From Specibacter cremeus (GTDB lineage Bacteria > Actinomycetota > Actinomycetes > Actinomycetales > Micrococcaceae), in assembly GCF_003946885.1 (NCBI RefSeq), contig NZ_RWKQ01000008.1, positions 1 through 60,997 of the forward strand: a DNA stretch of 60,997 bases, given 5' to 3'. Positions 7,826 through 15,105 of this stretch are shown here, one piece after another. The position numbers were made by a program, and so were the translations under genes. Position 1 is the first letter of the stretch, and each line of letters begins with the position of its first letter. The notes beneath the pieces were generated by a model, which saw only the letters and a program-made list of their open reading frames with translations, was not told where the DNA came from and searched no databases.

Positions 7826-9229
7826 ATGATCGAGCAGGACGTCGCGGCCGCCCGGGCCGTGTACAAATCGGGCCGGACCCGGCCGACGGAATGGCGCAAG
7901 ACGCAGCTGCGGGCCATGCAACGGATGCTGGTCGAGCACCGGGACGACTTCGCCGCGGCACTGGCCGAGGACCTGGGCAAGCACCCGACCGAATCGTGGC
8001 TGACCGAGCTGGGCTTTCTCACCGCGGAGATCGCGCACACGCTCAAGCACCTGGGCGGGTGGGTGGAAGCACGGGAGACGTCCGTGCCGGTGGCGCTGCA
8101 GCCAGCCCAGGCCAGGGTCCTGCTGGAGCCGCTCGGCGTCGTGCTGGTCATCGCGCCGTGGAACTACCCGATCCAACTGCTGCTGGCACCGGCCATCGGC
8201 GCGCTCGCGGCCGGCAACACCGTCGTGGCCAAGCCCAGTGAACTGGCGCCGGCCAGCTCCGCCGCGCTGGCCCGCTGGGTGCCCGACTACCTGCCCGAGG
8301 CGGTCACGATCGTCGAGGGCGGCATCCCGGAGACCACGACCCTGCTTGAACAGAAATTCGACCACATCTGCTACACCGGCAACGGCCGCGTGGGGCGCAT
8401 TGTCATGGCCGCCGCCGCCAGGCACCTCACGCCCGTGACGCTGGAACTGGGCGGGAAATCGCCGGTGTTCGTCGATGACAGCGTGGATTTGCGCATAGCG
8501 GCGAAGCGCATCGCCTGGGGCAAGTTCATGAATGCGGGGCAGACGTGCGTGGCGCCGGACTATGTGCTGGGCAGCCGGGACGTGCTGGACCGGTTGGCGG
8601 TGGAGCTGCCCCGGGCCATTCGCGACCTGTATGGCAGCGATCCGCAGCGGAGCCCCGAATACGGGCGCATGATCAACGCCGGCGCCTTCGACCGGGTCAC
8701 CGGGCTGCTTGCCGCGGACCGGGCCGCGGGCGCCGCCGTCGTGGCCGGCGGGCGCAGCGACGCGGCGGACCGCTACATCGCCCCGACCGTCGTGCGAGCC
8801 ACCGCGGAGTCCGCCCTCATGCAGGAGGAGATCTTCGGGCCGGTGCTGCCGCTGGTCCAAGTCGACTCGGCCGCGGCCGCCGTCTTATTCATCAACGAGC
8901 GGGACAAGCCGTTGTCCCTGTATGTGTTCAGCCACAACCATCACGTGCGCCAGATGTTCACGCACCAGACGTCATCGGGCGCGCTCGCGTTTGGGGTCCC
9001 GGTCGCCCACATGCTGGTGCCCGGACTGCCGTTCGGCGGCGTGGGGGAGAGCGGAATGGGCGGCTACCACGCCAAGTACTCCATCCAGGCGTTCTCGCAC
9101 CGCAAGGCCGTCCTGGACAAGCCGCTGGCCCCGGACACCATGGCGGTCATCTACCCGCCGTTCAACGCTGTGAAGAACCAGCTGATCAAGCGCGTCGTCG
9201 TCCCGGCGGGCCGCGTCCGCCATCGCTGA
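7826..9229 (+). CDS. Class 3 aldehyde dehydrogenase
   Basis: This 467-residue NAD(P)+-dependent aldehyde dehydrogenase of the ALDH3 type probably oxidises medium-chain or aromatic aldehydes to acids. The coenzyme-binding region has VLVIAPWNYPIQ and AKPSELAP. The catalytic Glu is in ELGGKSPVFV (Glu207) and the nucleophile is Cys241 in AGQTCVAPDY. EEIFGPVLP and LPFGGVGESGMG complete the family signature. Substrate cannot be assigned. The C-terminal segment (AVIYPPFNAVKNQLIKRVVVP) is slightly hydrophobic, as in membrane-associated ALDH3 members. It is a single gene, convergent with the arsenic cluster's minus-strand arm. Confidence 0.9.
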   Translation: MIEQDVAAARAVYKSGRTRPTEWRKTQLRAMQRMLVEHRDDFAAALAEDLGKHPTESWLTELGFLTAEIAHTLKHLGGWVEARETSVPVALQPAQARVLLEPLGVVLVIAPWNYPIQLLLAPAIGALAAGNTVVAKPSELAPASSAALARWVPDYLPEAVTIVEGGIPETTTLLEQKFDHICYTGNGRVGRIVMAAAARHLTPVTLELGGKSPVFVDDSVDLRIAAKRIAWGKFMNAGQTCVAPDYVLGSRDVLDRLAVELPRAIRDLYGSDPQRSPEYGRMINAGAFDRVTGLLAADRAAGAAVVAGGRSDAADRYIAPTVVRATAESALMQEEIFGPVLPLVQVDSAAAAVLFINERDKPLSLYVFSHNHHVRQMFTHQTSSGALAFGVPVAHMLVPGLPFGGVGESGMGGYHAKYSIQAFSHRKAVLDKPLAPDTMAVIYPPFNAVKNQLIKRVVVPAGRVRHR

Positions 9230-9237
9230 CTCGGTGG

Positions 9238-9522
9238 TCACAACCGTTGTTCGACCAGGACCGTGTCCCTCCATGTGCCGGCATGGGGCCCGTAGGCCAT
9301 GAGGCCGATGCCCTGGCCGGTCGTTGCCGCCACCCAACCCTGCACCACACCCCGGACATCGGCGGCGACGAGGCTCAGCCCCGGGATCCTGGATGCAAAG
9401 AAGTCCGCCATCATCGGCGGAGCCTCGGCGAAGGTGGCGTTGCCGCCGGCGATGCCGGCCGCGTAGATGCGCTCGACGGCCGGCCAGTCGCCGGTCGCCA
9501 TGGCACGGACGACGGCGGTCAC
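9238..9522 (-). pseudogene. Internally deleted ArsN1-like GNAT acetyltransferase
   Basis: This 94-residue frame joins the N-terminus of an ArsN1/phosphinothricin-type acetyltransferase (VRAMATGDWPAVERIYAAGI, GNATFAEAPP, FASRIPGLSLVAADVRG) directly to its C-terminus (MAYGPHAGTWRDTVLVEQ). The family is about 165 residues long. The middle 70-85 residues, including the acetyl-CoA loop (R-x-x-G-x-G/A), are missing. The reading frame is preserved across the junction (near WVAATTGQGIG). Intact ArsN1 acetylates arsinothricin and is usually found in ars clusters, as here. The GTG start overlaps the arsR stop (GTGA), so translation was coupled. Without the acetyl-CoA site it cannot be an active acetyltransferase. 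Confidence 0.75.
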
Positions 9523-9881
9523 AGTGCGGTGAGGATGCTCGCGGCGGACTCCAGTGCGCCGGGGACCAGCGAGTAGTACGCCCAGGTGCCGCGCTTTTCC
9601 CTGGTCAGGAGGCCGGCGTCGACCAGGATCTTGAGGTGGTGGGAGACGGTGGGCTGACCCAGGTCCAAGGGCGCGGTGAGGTCGCAGACACAGGCCTCGC
9701 CGCCGTCGCCCGCCTTGACGATCGATAGCAACCGCAGCCGGTTGGGGTCGGCGAGCGCCTTGAGGATGTGGGCCTTGCGGTGGGCATCCTCGGCGGTGAT
9801 CGTTGGTCGGGTTGCCGGAGGGCAGCAGGAATCATCCGGGGTTGCCGCCCGAGTTGTGGCCAGGGCCGGTGTGCTGCTCAT
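9519..9881 (-). CDS. arsR: ArsR-family arsenic-responsive repressor
   Basis: This winged-helix repressor of about 120 residues is likely released from DNA by As(III)/Sb(III). It shows KALADPNRLRLLSIVK, the metal-site segment EACVCDL (two Cys, as in the classic ELCVCDL) and the recognition helix QPTVSHHLKILVDAGLL. An extra Cys pair, DDSCCPP, lies in the N-terminal extension. The ATG at 9881 (MSSTPALATT) is my choice; an ATG at 9890 is equally open. It is divergent from acr3, with dyad symmetries between them, and its stop overlaps the arsN1-like remnant. Confidence 0.9.
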   Translation of the reverse strand: MSSTPALATTRAATPDDSCCPPATRPTITAEDAHRKAHILKALADPNRLRLLSIVKAGDGGEACVCDLTAPLDLGQPTVSHHLKILVDAGLLTREKRGTWAYYSLVPGALESAASILTAL

Positions 9882-9900
9882 GCCATCCATTCTGCCGCAT

Positions 9901-9958
9901 AGATTGACAACCGTCGATCTTTGGATCCATACTCTATCCATCGACAATCATCAATCTT
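9901..9958. promoter_or_regulatory. Candidate ArsR operators between arsR and acr3
   Basis: Two imperfect dyads occupy the divergent promoter region. One is AGATTGACAACCGTCGATCT at about 9901-9920, with AGAT-GAC/GTC-ATCT symmetry. The other is ATCGACAATCATCAAT at about 9940-9956. Both carry the AT-rich half-sites typical of ArsR boxes. The arrangement suggests repression of both arms by one regulator. Confidence 0.5.
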
Positions 9959-9972
9959 TGGTAAGGACTGCC

Positions 9973-11079
9973 GTGAGTATCCAAACCGCCGCTCCCACCG
10001 ACTCGGGGGAGGGCGCCGTCGTCGGCAGGCTCTCCACCCTGGACCGGTTCCTGCCCGTCTGGATCATCGCCGCCATGGCCGTCGGCCTGCTGCTCGGACG
10101 CTTCGTTCCCGGCCTGGACACCGCACTGGATGCGGTGAAGATCGGTTCCGTTTCGCTGCCCATCGCCGTCGGCCTGCTGGTGATGATGTACCCGGTGCTG
10201 GCCAAGGTCCGCTACAACGAGGCCGGGCGCGTGCTCGGGGATCGCAGGCTCCTCATCACCTCGCTGGTGCTGAACTGGTTCCTTGCTCCGGCCCTCATGT
10301 TTGCCCTCGCCTGGGTCTTCATCCCCGAGCTGCCCGAGTACCGCACCGGCCTGATCATCGTCGGACTGGCCCGCTGCATCGCCATGGTGATGATCTGGAA
10401 CGACCTGGCCTGCGGGGACCGTGAGGCCGCCGCCGTCCTGGTCTTCATCAACTCCGTCTTCCAGGTCATCGCGTTCGGCGCCCTGGGCTGGTTCTACCTG
10501 CAGATCCTGCCCGCCTGGCTGGGACTGCCCACCACGAGCGCCGAGTTCTCCTTCTGGGCCATCACCGCCAGCGTGCTGGTCTTCCTGGGCATCCCGCTGC
10601 TGGCCGGCTTCCTCACCCGCACCCTCGGCGAAAAGGCCAAGGGCAGGGACTGGTACGAGGATAAATTCCTGCCGAAGCTCGGGCCGTGGGCGCTGTACGG
10701 CCTGCTCTTCACCATCGTCGTCCTCTTCGCCCTCCAGGGCGGGACCATCACCTCCCGGCCGCTGGATGTGGTGCGCATTGCGCTGCCATTGTTGGTGTAC
10801 TTCATCGTGGTTTTCGGTACCGGCATGGTGATCGGCCGTGCCCTGGGCCTGGGCTACGCGAAAACCACCACACTGGCGTTCACCGCAGCCGGCAACAACT
10901 TCGAACTCGCCATCGCCGTCGCGATCGGCACGTTCGGGGTCACCTCCGGCCAGGCGCTGGCCGGAGTCGTGGGGCCCCTGATTGAGGTCCCGGCCCTGGT
11001 CGCACTGGTTTATGCAGCCCTCTGGGCTCGCACCCGCTTCTTCAGCCACCAACCGCCCCACAGGAGCCTGAACCCATGA
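9973..11079 (+). CDS. acr3: Arsenite efflux permease, ACR3 family
   Basis: This 368-residue membrane protein exports arsenite. It has about ten hydrophobic segments, and the conserved Cys segment GLARCIAMVMIWNDLACGD contains the thiolate thought to bind As(III). The late motif FTAAGNNFELAIAVAIGTFG is also typical. The GTG at 9973 is supported by TAAGGA at 9962-9967 and by the usual ACR3 length; the open frame upstream crosses arsR and is not coding. It overlaps arsC by 4 bp (ATGA), so the two are translationally coupled: reduction of arsenate feeds efflux of arsenite. Confidence 0.95.
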   Translation: MSIQTAAPTDSGEGAVVGRLSTLDRFLPVWIIAAMAVGLLLGRFVPGLDTALDAVKIGSVSLPIAVGLLVMMYPVLAKVRYNEAGRVLGDRRLLITSLVLNWFLAPALMFALAWVFIPELPEYRTGLIIVGLARCIAMVMIWNDLACGDREAAAVLVFINSVFQVIAFGALGWFYLQILPAWLGLPTTSAEFSFWAITASVLVFLGIPLLAGFLTRTLGEKAKGRDWYEDKFLPKLGPWALYGLLFTIVVLFALQGGTITSRPLDVVRIALPLLVYFIVVFGTGMVIGRALGLGYAKTTTLAFTAAGNNFELAIAVAIGTFGVTSGQALAGVVGPLIEVPALVALVYAALWARTRFFSHQPPHRSLNP

Positions 11080-11498
11080 GCGCCACCGACACCCCGAAGA
11101 AGCCGTCCGTCCTGTTCGTCTGCGTCCACAACGCCGGCCGGTCCCAGATGGCCGCCGCCTACCTCACCGCACTTTCCAACGGGGCGATCGAGGTCCGCTC
11201 CGCCGGCTCCGAGCCCGCCGACTCGGCCAATCCCGCCGCCGTGGCCGCGATGGCCGAAGAGGGCATCGACATGTCCGCCGAGATTCCGAAGGTCCTCACT
11301 ATTGACGCCGTGAAGGAGTCCGACGTCGTCATCACCATGGGCTGCGGGGACACCTGCCCGATCTTCCGGGGCAAGCGCTACGAGGACTGGGACCTCGAAG
11401 ACCCCGCCGGGCAGGGCGTCGACTCCGTCCGCCCGATCCGCGACCAGATCAAGACCCGGATCCAGGCGCTGATCTCCGAACTCCTTCCTGCCGGGTAG
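11076..11498 (+). CDS. arsC: Arsenate reductase, low-molecular-weight phosphatase fold
   Basis: This 140-residue LMW-PTP-fold enzyme reduces As(V) to As(III). The active-site loop is CVHNAGRS (Cys16-Arg22), and VITMGCGDTCPIF carries two further Cys. In mycothiol-producing actinobacteria related enzymes use either thioredoxin (Cys triad) or mycothiol/mycoredoxin. The retained Cys pair in GCGDTC favours the triad (thioredoxin) type, but this is an inference; a mycoredoxin gene also lies in this window at 28863. It is coupled to acr3. Confidence 0.92.
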   Translation: MSATDTPKKPSVLFVCVHNAGRSQMAAAYLTALSNGAIEVRSAGSEPADSANPAAVAAMAEEGIDMSAEIPKVLTIDAVKESDVVITMGCGDTCPIFRGKRYEDWDLEDPAGQGVDSVRPIRDQIKTRIQALISELLPAG

Positions 11499-11554
11499 AA
11501 CGGATTCCCGACATGCCCGGCCCACCACAGCCAAAGAGATGAAAGCCAGTGACC

Positions 11555-12931
11555 ATGACAGAAACCCGTGACCTTCCCGTCATCGTGATCGGCGCGGGCC
11601 CCATCGGCCTCGCCGCTGCCGCCCACCTGCTCGAAAACGGTCTCACGCCCCTGGTCCTGGAAGCCGGGGACGCCGTCGGCTCCGCCATCCGCGCCTGGGG
11701 CCACACCAAACTCTTCTCCCCGTGGCGCTACGACATCGACGCCGCCGCGCAACGCCTGCTCGAGGCCACCGGATGGGAACCGCCCAGGCCGACCGCCCTG
11801 CCCACCGGCAACGAGCTCGTGGCCGACTACCTGGAGCCGCTGGCGGCCACGGCCCGGCTCGCCCCCGTCATTCGCACCCGGACCACCGTGGTCGCCGTCA
11901 GCCGCCGGGGCCTGGACAAAACCCACTCCAAGAACCGGGACGAGACACCCTTCCTCGTCCGGGTCGAGTCCGCCGACGGGTCCGTCACGGACCTTCCGGC
12001 CCGCGCCGTCATCGACGCCTCCGGCACCTGGCACACCCCCAACCCGCTGGGCCAGGCCGGCCTGCCGGCCCCGGGCGAGCAGGCCGCCGGGCCCCGCATC
12101 ACCGCCCCGCTGCCCGACGTCACCGGACGCGACCGGGGCCGCTTCGCCGGCCGCCACGTACTGGTCGTCGGCGCCGGGCACTCGGCCGCCAACACCCTCC
12201 TCGCCCTGGGCGAGCTGGCTGCCGGGGAACCGGGCACCCGGATCGGCTGGGCCGTCCGCAGCGCCACCGTCGCCGGCCTCTACGGTGGGGGAGACCTCGA
12301 CGGGCTGCCCGCCCGCGGCATGCTCGTCACCCGGCTGCGCAAACTCGTCGAGACCGGCACCATCGACCTGCACACCTCCTTCACCATCACAGGCTTCACC
12401 AATGCCGGTGACGGGCTGGTCGTGCACGGCGTCACCCCTGCCGGGCCCCTCGACCTGGGCGTGGACGTGGTGGTCCCGGCCACCGGATTCCGCCCCGACC
12501 TGGACATCCTCAAGGAACTCCGGCTCGACCTGGACCCGGGCGTCGAGGCACCGCGTGCGCTCGGACCCCTGATCGACCCGGAATTCCACTCCTGCGGCAC
12601 CGTCCCGGCCCACGGGGCCACGCTGCTGGCCCACCCGGAGAAGGACTTCTACGTTGCCGGCATGAAGTCCTACGGCCGGGCACCGACCTTCCTGCTCGCC
12701 ACCGGGTACGAGCAGGTCCGCTCCATCGCCGCGGCCCTGGCCGGCAACCAGGTCGCCGCCGACCAAGTCCAGCTGGACCTGCCCGAGACCGGCGTCTGCT
12801 CCGCCGACCTCGGCACCAGCTGCGACACCACCCCGGCCACCGAGTCTTCGTCATGCTGCGCGGCGCCCGAGCCCGTCCTGGTCGGCATCCCCACCGGGCT
12901 GGCCCACGGCCGGTCCGGCGACGGCTCCTGA
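11555..12931 (+). CDS. ArsO-like flavin-dependent oxidoreductase with a Cys-rich tail
   Basis: A 458-residue two-dinucleotide-fold flavoprotein: FAD site GAGPIG (residues 13-18), flavin monooxygenase-like HTKLFSPW, NAD(P)H site VVGAGHSA (about 206) and a late VVPATGFRPD. Such genes, variously named ArsO or ArsT, commonly end actinobacterial ars operons. Activity is unproven; oxidation of organoarsenicals or thiol/disulfide chemistry has been proposed. The C-terminal tail carries four Cys (415, 423, 434, 435) in CSADLGTSC and SSCCAAP, a possible As(III)- or metal-binding site. The ATG at 11555 was preferred; a GTG at 11549 is also open. Confidence 0.78.
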   Translation: MTETRDLPVIVIGAGPIGLAAAAHLLENGLTPLVLEAGDAVGSAIRAWGHTKLFSPWRYDIDAAAQRLLEATGWEPPRPTALPTGNELVADYLEPLAATARLAPVIRTRTTVVAVSRRGLDKTHSKNRDETPFLVRVESADGSVTDLPARAVIDASGTWHTPNPLGQAGLPAPGEQAAGPRITAPLPDVTGRDRGRFAGRHVLVVGAGHSAANTLLALGELAAGEPGTRIGWAVRSATVAGLYGGGDLDGLPARGMLVTRLRKLVETGTIDLHTSFTITGFTNAGDGLVVHGVTPAGPLDLGVDVVVPATGFRPDLDILKELRLDLDPGVEAPRALGPLIDPEFHSCGTVPAHGATLLAHPEKDFYVAGMKSYGRAPTFLLATGYEQVRSIAAALAGNQVAADQVQLDLPETGVCSADLGTSCDTTPATESSSCCAAPEPVLVGIPTGLAHGRSGDGS

Positions 12932-12942
12932 GGAGTGAAATG

Positions 12943-12977
12943 GCCGGGACGTTCGCCTTGGCATCGACAGTCCCGGC
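12943..12977. terminator. Bidirectional terminator between arsO-like gene and LysR gene
   Basis: GCCGGGAC (12943-12950) and GTCCCGGC (12970-12977) form an 8-bp GC stem between two convergent genes. Confidence 0.5.
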
Positions 12978-12987
12978 TCCGACGTCG

Positions 12988-13920
12988 CTAGAGCGCCGGG
13001 ACCTTTGCCAGGTCGCGCAGGATCGCGGCGAGCCGGTCCACGAACACCTCGACGCGGGCCGTGTGCGCGTCGTCCTGTTTGTCGTTGAGCAGCAGCGCGA
13101 AGATGTTGCGGGCCAGCCGGATCTCCGGCACATCCAGCACCACGACGCCGTCCGGCCGGGCCTGCAACGCCAGCTCCGGCACCAGCGCCGCGCCGAGCCC
13201 CACGGAGGCCAGTTGCAAGCTGGCGTTGAAGTCGTCGCTGTACACCGCCACGCGCGGATGCAGGTTGCAGCTGGCGAACAGGCGCTCGATGACGGTCGCG
13301 TCACTGGTGCCCGGGTGGTGCATGATCCACGGCATGTCGGACAATTGCGCGGCGGAGACCTCGGCGCCGGCCCGGATGCCCCACGACGCGGGCAGCACCA
13401 CGCGGAAGTTGTCGTCGCCCATCCATTGCCGGTTGACCGTGTGCGGCCAGGCGATGCCGCTCTGGCCCACCTGGTACACGAGCGCCACGTCAAGCTCCCC
13501 GCCCGTGCGCAGCCCGGCGATGGTCTGCGCCGGCTCCGCCACGGACACGCGCAGCCGGATGCCCAGGTCCGGCCAGTCCCGGCCGCGCAGCAGCCGCGGC
13601 AGCACATACGTGGCCAGGGACGGGAAGATGCCCAGCCGCAGCTCCGCCCCGGCGTCCTGCTTGGTGCGCGAGGTGGCGGCCAGCAGCGCGTCGATGTCGG
13701 TGAGCACCTTCGTGGCGTGCCGGGTCATGACCAGGGCGGCGTCGGTGGGCAGCACGCTGCGGGCGGACCGTTGGAACAGCACGACGCCGGCATCGCGTTC
13801 CAGCGCGGACATCTGCTGGGAGACGGCCGACGCCGTGTAGCCGAGCCTGGTTGCCGCTGCCGCGAACGAGCCGTGCCGGACGACCTCCTGCAGGGTGCGC
13901 AGGTGGATGGGATTGATCAC
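12988..13920 (-). CDS. LysR-family transcriptional regulator
   Basis: A 310-residue LysR protein. The N-terminal winged helix reads INPIHLRTLQEVVRHGSFAAA and YTASAVSQQMSALERDAGV; the effector domain follows from ELRLGIFPSLATYVLP. I chose the GTG at 13920 because AGGAAGG lies 6-7 bp upstream and the helix begins at once. An ATG at 13953 would add MAPARRTRKAT. It is divergent from nrdH and convergent with the ars operon, with no obvious local target. The family is certain, the ligand unknown. Confidence 0.9.
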   Translation of the reverse strand: MINPIHLRTLQEVVRHGSFAAAATRLGYTASAVSQQMSALERDAGVVLFQRSARSVLPTDAALVMTRHATKVLTDIDALLAATSRTKQDAGAELRLGIFPSLATYVLPRLLRGRDWPDLGIRLRVSVAEPAQTIAGLRTGGELDVALVYQVGQSGIAWPHTVNRQWMGDDNFRVVLPASWGIRAGAEVSAAQLSDMPWIMHHPGTSDATVIERLFASCNLHPRVAVYSDDFNASLQLASVGLGAALVPELALQARPDGVVVLDVPEIRLARNIFALLLNDKQDDAHTARVEVFVDRLAAILRDLAKVPAL

Positions 13921-14117
13921 GGTGGCCTTCCTGGTCCGTCGGGCGGGTGCCATCTGCAAGCATAGGCGCGACACGCCGGGAGGTGACGACACGCCGTCGC
14001 TCTTCTGTGGTTTAAGCGGTCCACAGCTTGTGGACAGCGGGGGTGAAAAGGCCGGATTCCCGCCGAACTTTCGAGTGCCAGCCTGTGGATGACCGGTGCA
14101 TAGAATGACACTGCTGT

Positions 14118-14167
14118 AATACATCATCTTGGGGTACTTCCCGGCGACTCGCACAACATGTAGTATT
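14118..14167 (+). promoter_or_regulatory. Candidate paired NrdR boxes upstream of nrdHIEF
   Basis: The 410-bp gap between the LysR gene and nrdH holds two NrdR-like 16-mers. Box 2 (about 14151-14167) contains CACAACATGTAGTA, the reverse complement of a good CACTACATxTTGTG match. Box 1 (about 14118-14134, ATACATCATCTTGGGG) is weaker. Their centres are 32 bp apart, matching the three-turn spacing typical of NrdR sites. NrdR represses ribonucleotide reductase operons; its gene is not in this window. The rest of the gap shows no gene. Confidence 0.5.
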
Positions 14168-14330
14168 GAGTTAAGAATTGAGCCGGACGGGAACCGGGTC
14201 GCCGCAAGGCCATCCGGGACTATATCCGACGGCGCAGACGGGCCGTGTTCGACACGCCGAAGGCGACGCCAGCAGGCAGTTCACAGCAGGTAGTCCATAT
14301 AGCAGGTATTTCACAAAGGGGAAAATGATC

Positions 14331-14573
14331 ATGACCGTCACGGTGTACACGAAGCCGGCGTGCGTGCAGTGCAATGCCACCTACCGGGCCCTGGACAAGC
14401 GGGGGATCACGTACCAGAGCGTGGACATCACCGCCGACCCGGAGGCGCTGGAGCGCGTGCGCGGCCTCGGCTACCAGCAGGCGCCGGTCGTCATCACCGA
14501 CGCCGACCACTGGTCCGGGTTCCGTCCGGACAAGATCGCCGAGCTGGCCGCCGCCGTCTCCTCCGTGGCGTAG
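14331..14573 (+). CDS. nrdH: NrdH-redoxin
   Basis: This 80-residue glutaredoxin-like protein is reduced by thioredoxin reductase and supplies electrons to the class Ib ribonucleotide reductase encoded downstream. The redox motif is CVQC (Cys11, Cys14) in TVYTKPACVQCNATYR. The family's C-terminal pattern WSGFRPDKI is present. The start at 14331 follows AAAGGGGAAA at the usual distance; an ATG two codons earlier is nearer to it. It is the first gene of nrdH-nrdI-nrdE-nrdF. Confidence 0.96.
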   Translation: MTVTVYTKPACVQCNATYRALDKRGITYQSVDITADPEALERVRGLGYQQAPVVITDADHWSGFRPDKIAELAAAVSSVA

Positions 14574-14610
14574 GGGCCACATCCGTTCGACCGACATCGA
14601 GGTGGACACG

Positions 14611-15105
14611 ATGTTAAGTCCAACACCGTCCAGTTCGGCACCGTCCTGGGCGGGTCCAGGACCCGCCGCGCAGCAGCGGCAGCTTACCGACAGTTCGTTG
14701 ATCTACTTCTCCTCGGTCTCCGGGTACACGAAGCGGTTCACCGAAAAGCTGGGGCTGGACTGTGCCAGGATCCCGTTGCTGGCGCATGAGCCGGCACTGT
14801 CCGCCACCCGGCCCTACGTGCTGCTGCTGCCGACGTACGGTGGCGAAAAGGGCGAACGGTCCATCCCGCCGCAGGTGATCCGCTTCCTCAATGACGAACG
14901 AAACCGCAGCCTGCTGCGCGGGGTCATCGGTGCCGGCAACACCAATTTCGGGACGGCGTACTGCCTGGCGGCACGCAAGATCGCCGCCAAGTGCAACGTC
15001 CCGCTTCTCTACCGTTTTGAACTCATGGGCACGCCGGACGACGTGGCCCGCGTACGCGAAGGATTGGAACTCTTTTGGACATCACAGCCGCAGCGCCGGA
15101 AGTAA
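14611..15105 (+). CDS. nrdI: Flavodoxin-like NrdI
   Basis: This 164-residue FMN protein delivers oxidant to assemble the dimanganese-tyrosyl radical cofactor of NrdF. It shows [39 protein letters not shown] and [10 protein letters not shown]. The first 30 residues (Ser/Pro/Ala-rich) precede the conserved fold, so the true start could be further in. The 3' end overlaps the nrdE start by 31 bp, which suggests coupled translation. Confidence 0.93.
   Translation: MLSPTPSSSAPSWAGPGPAAQQRQLTDSSLIYFSSVSGYTKRFTEKLGLDCARIPLLAHEPALSATRPYVLLLPTYGGEKGERSIPPQVIRFLNDERNRSLLRGVIGAGNTNFGTAYCLAARKIAAKCNVPLLYRFELMGTPDDVARVREGLELFWTSQPQRRK

Noticed and set aside
9676-9972. An N-terminal extension of Acr3 by about 100 codons
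   Set aside because: The extension lies over arsR on the other strand and the operators; a GTG with a ribosome site at 9973 gives the normal family length.
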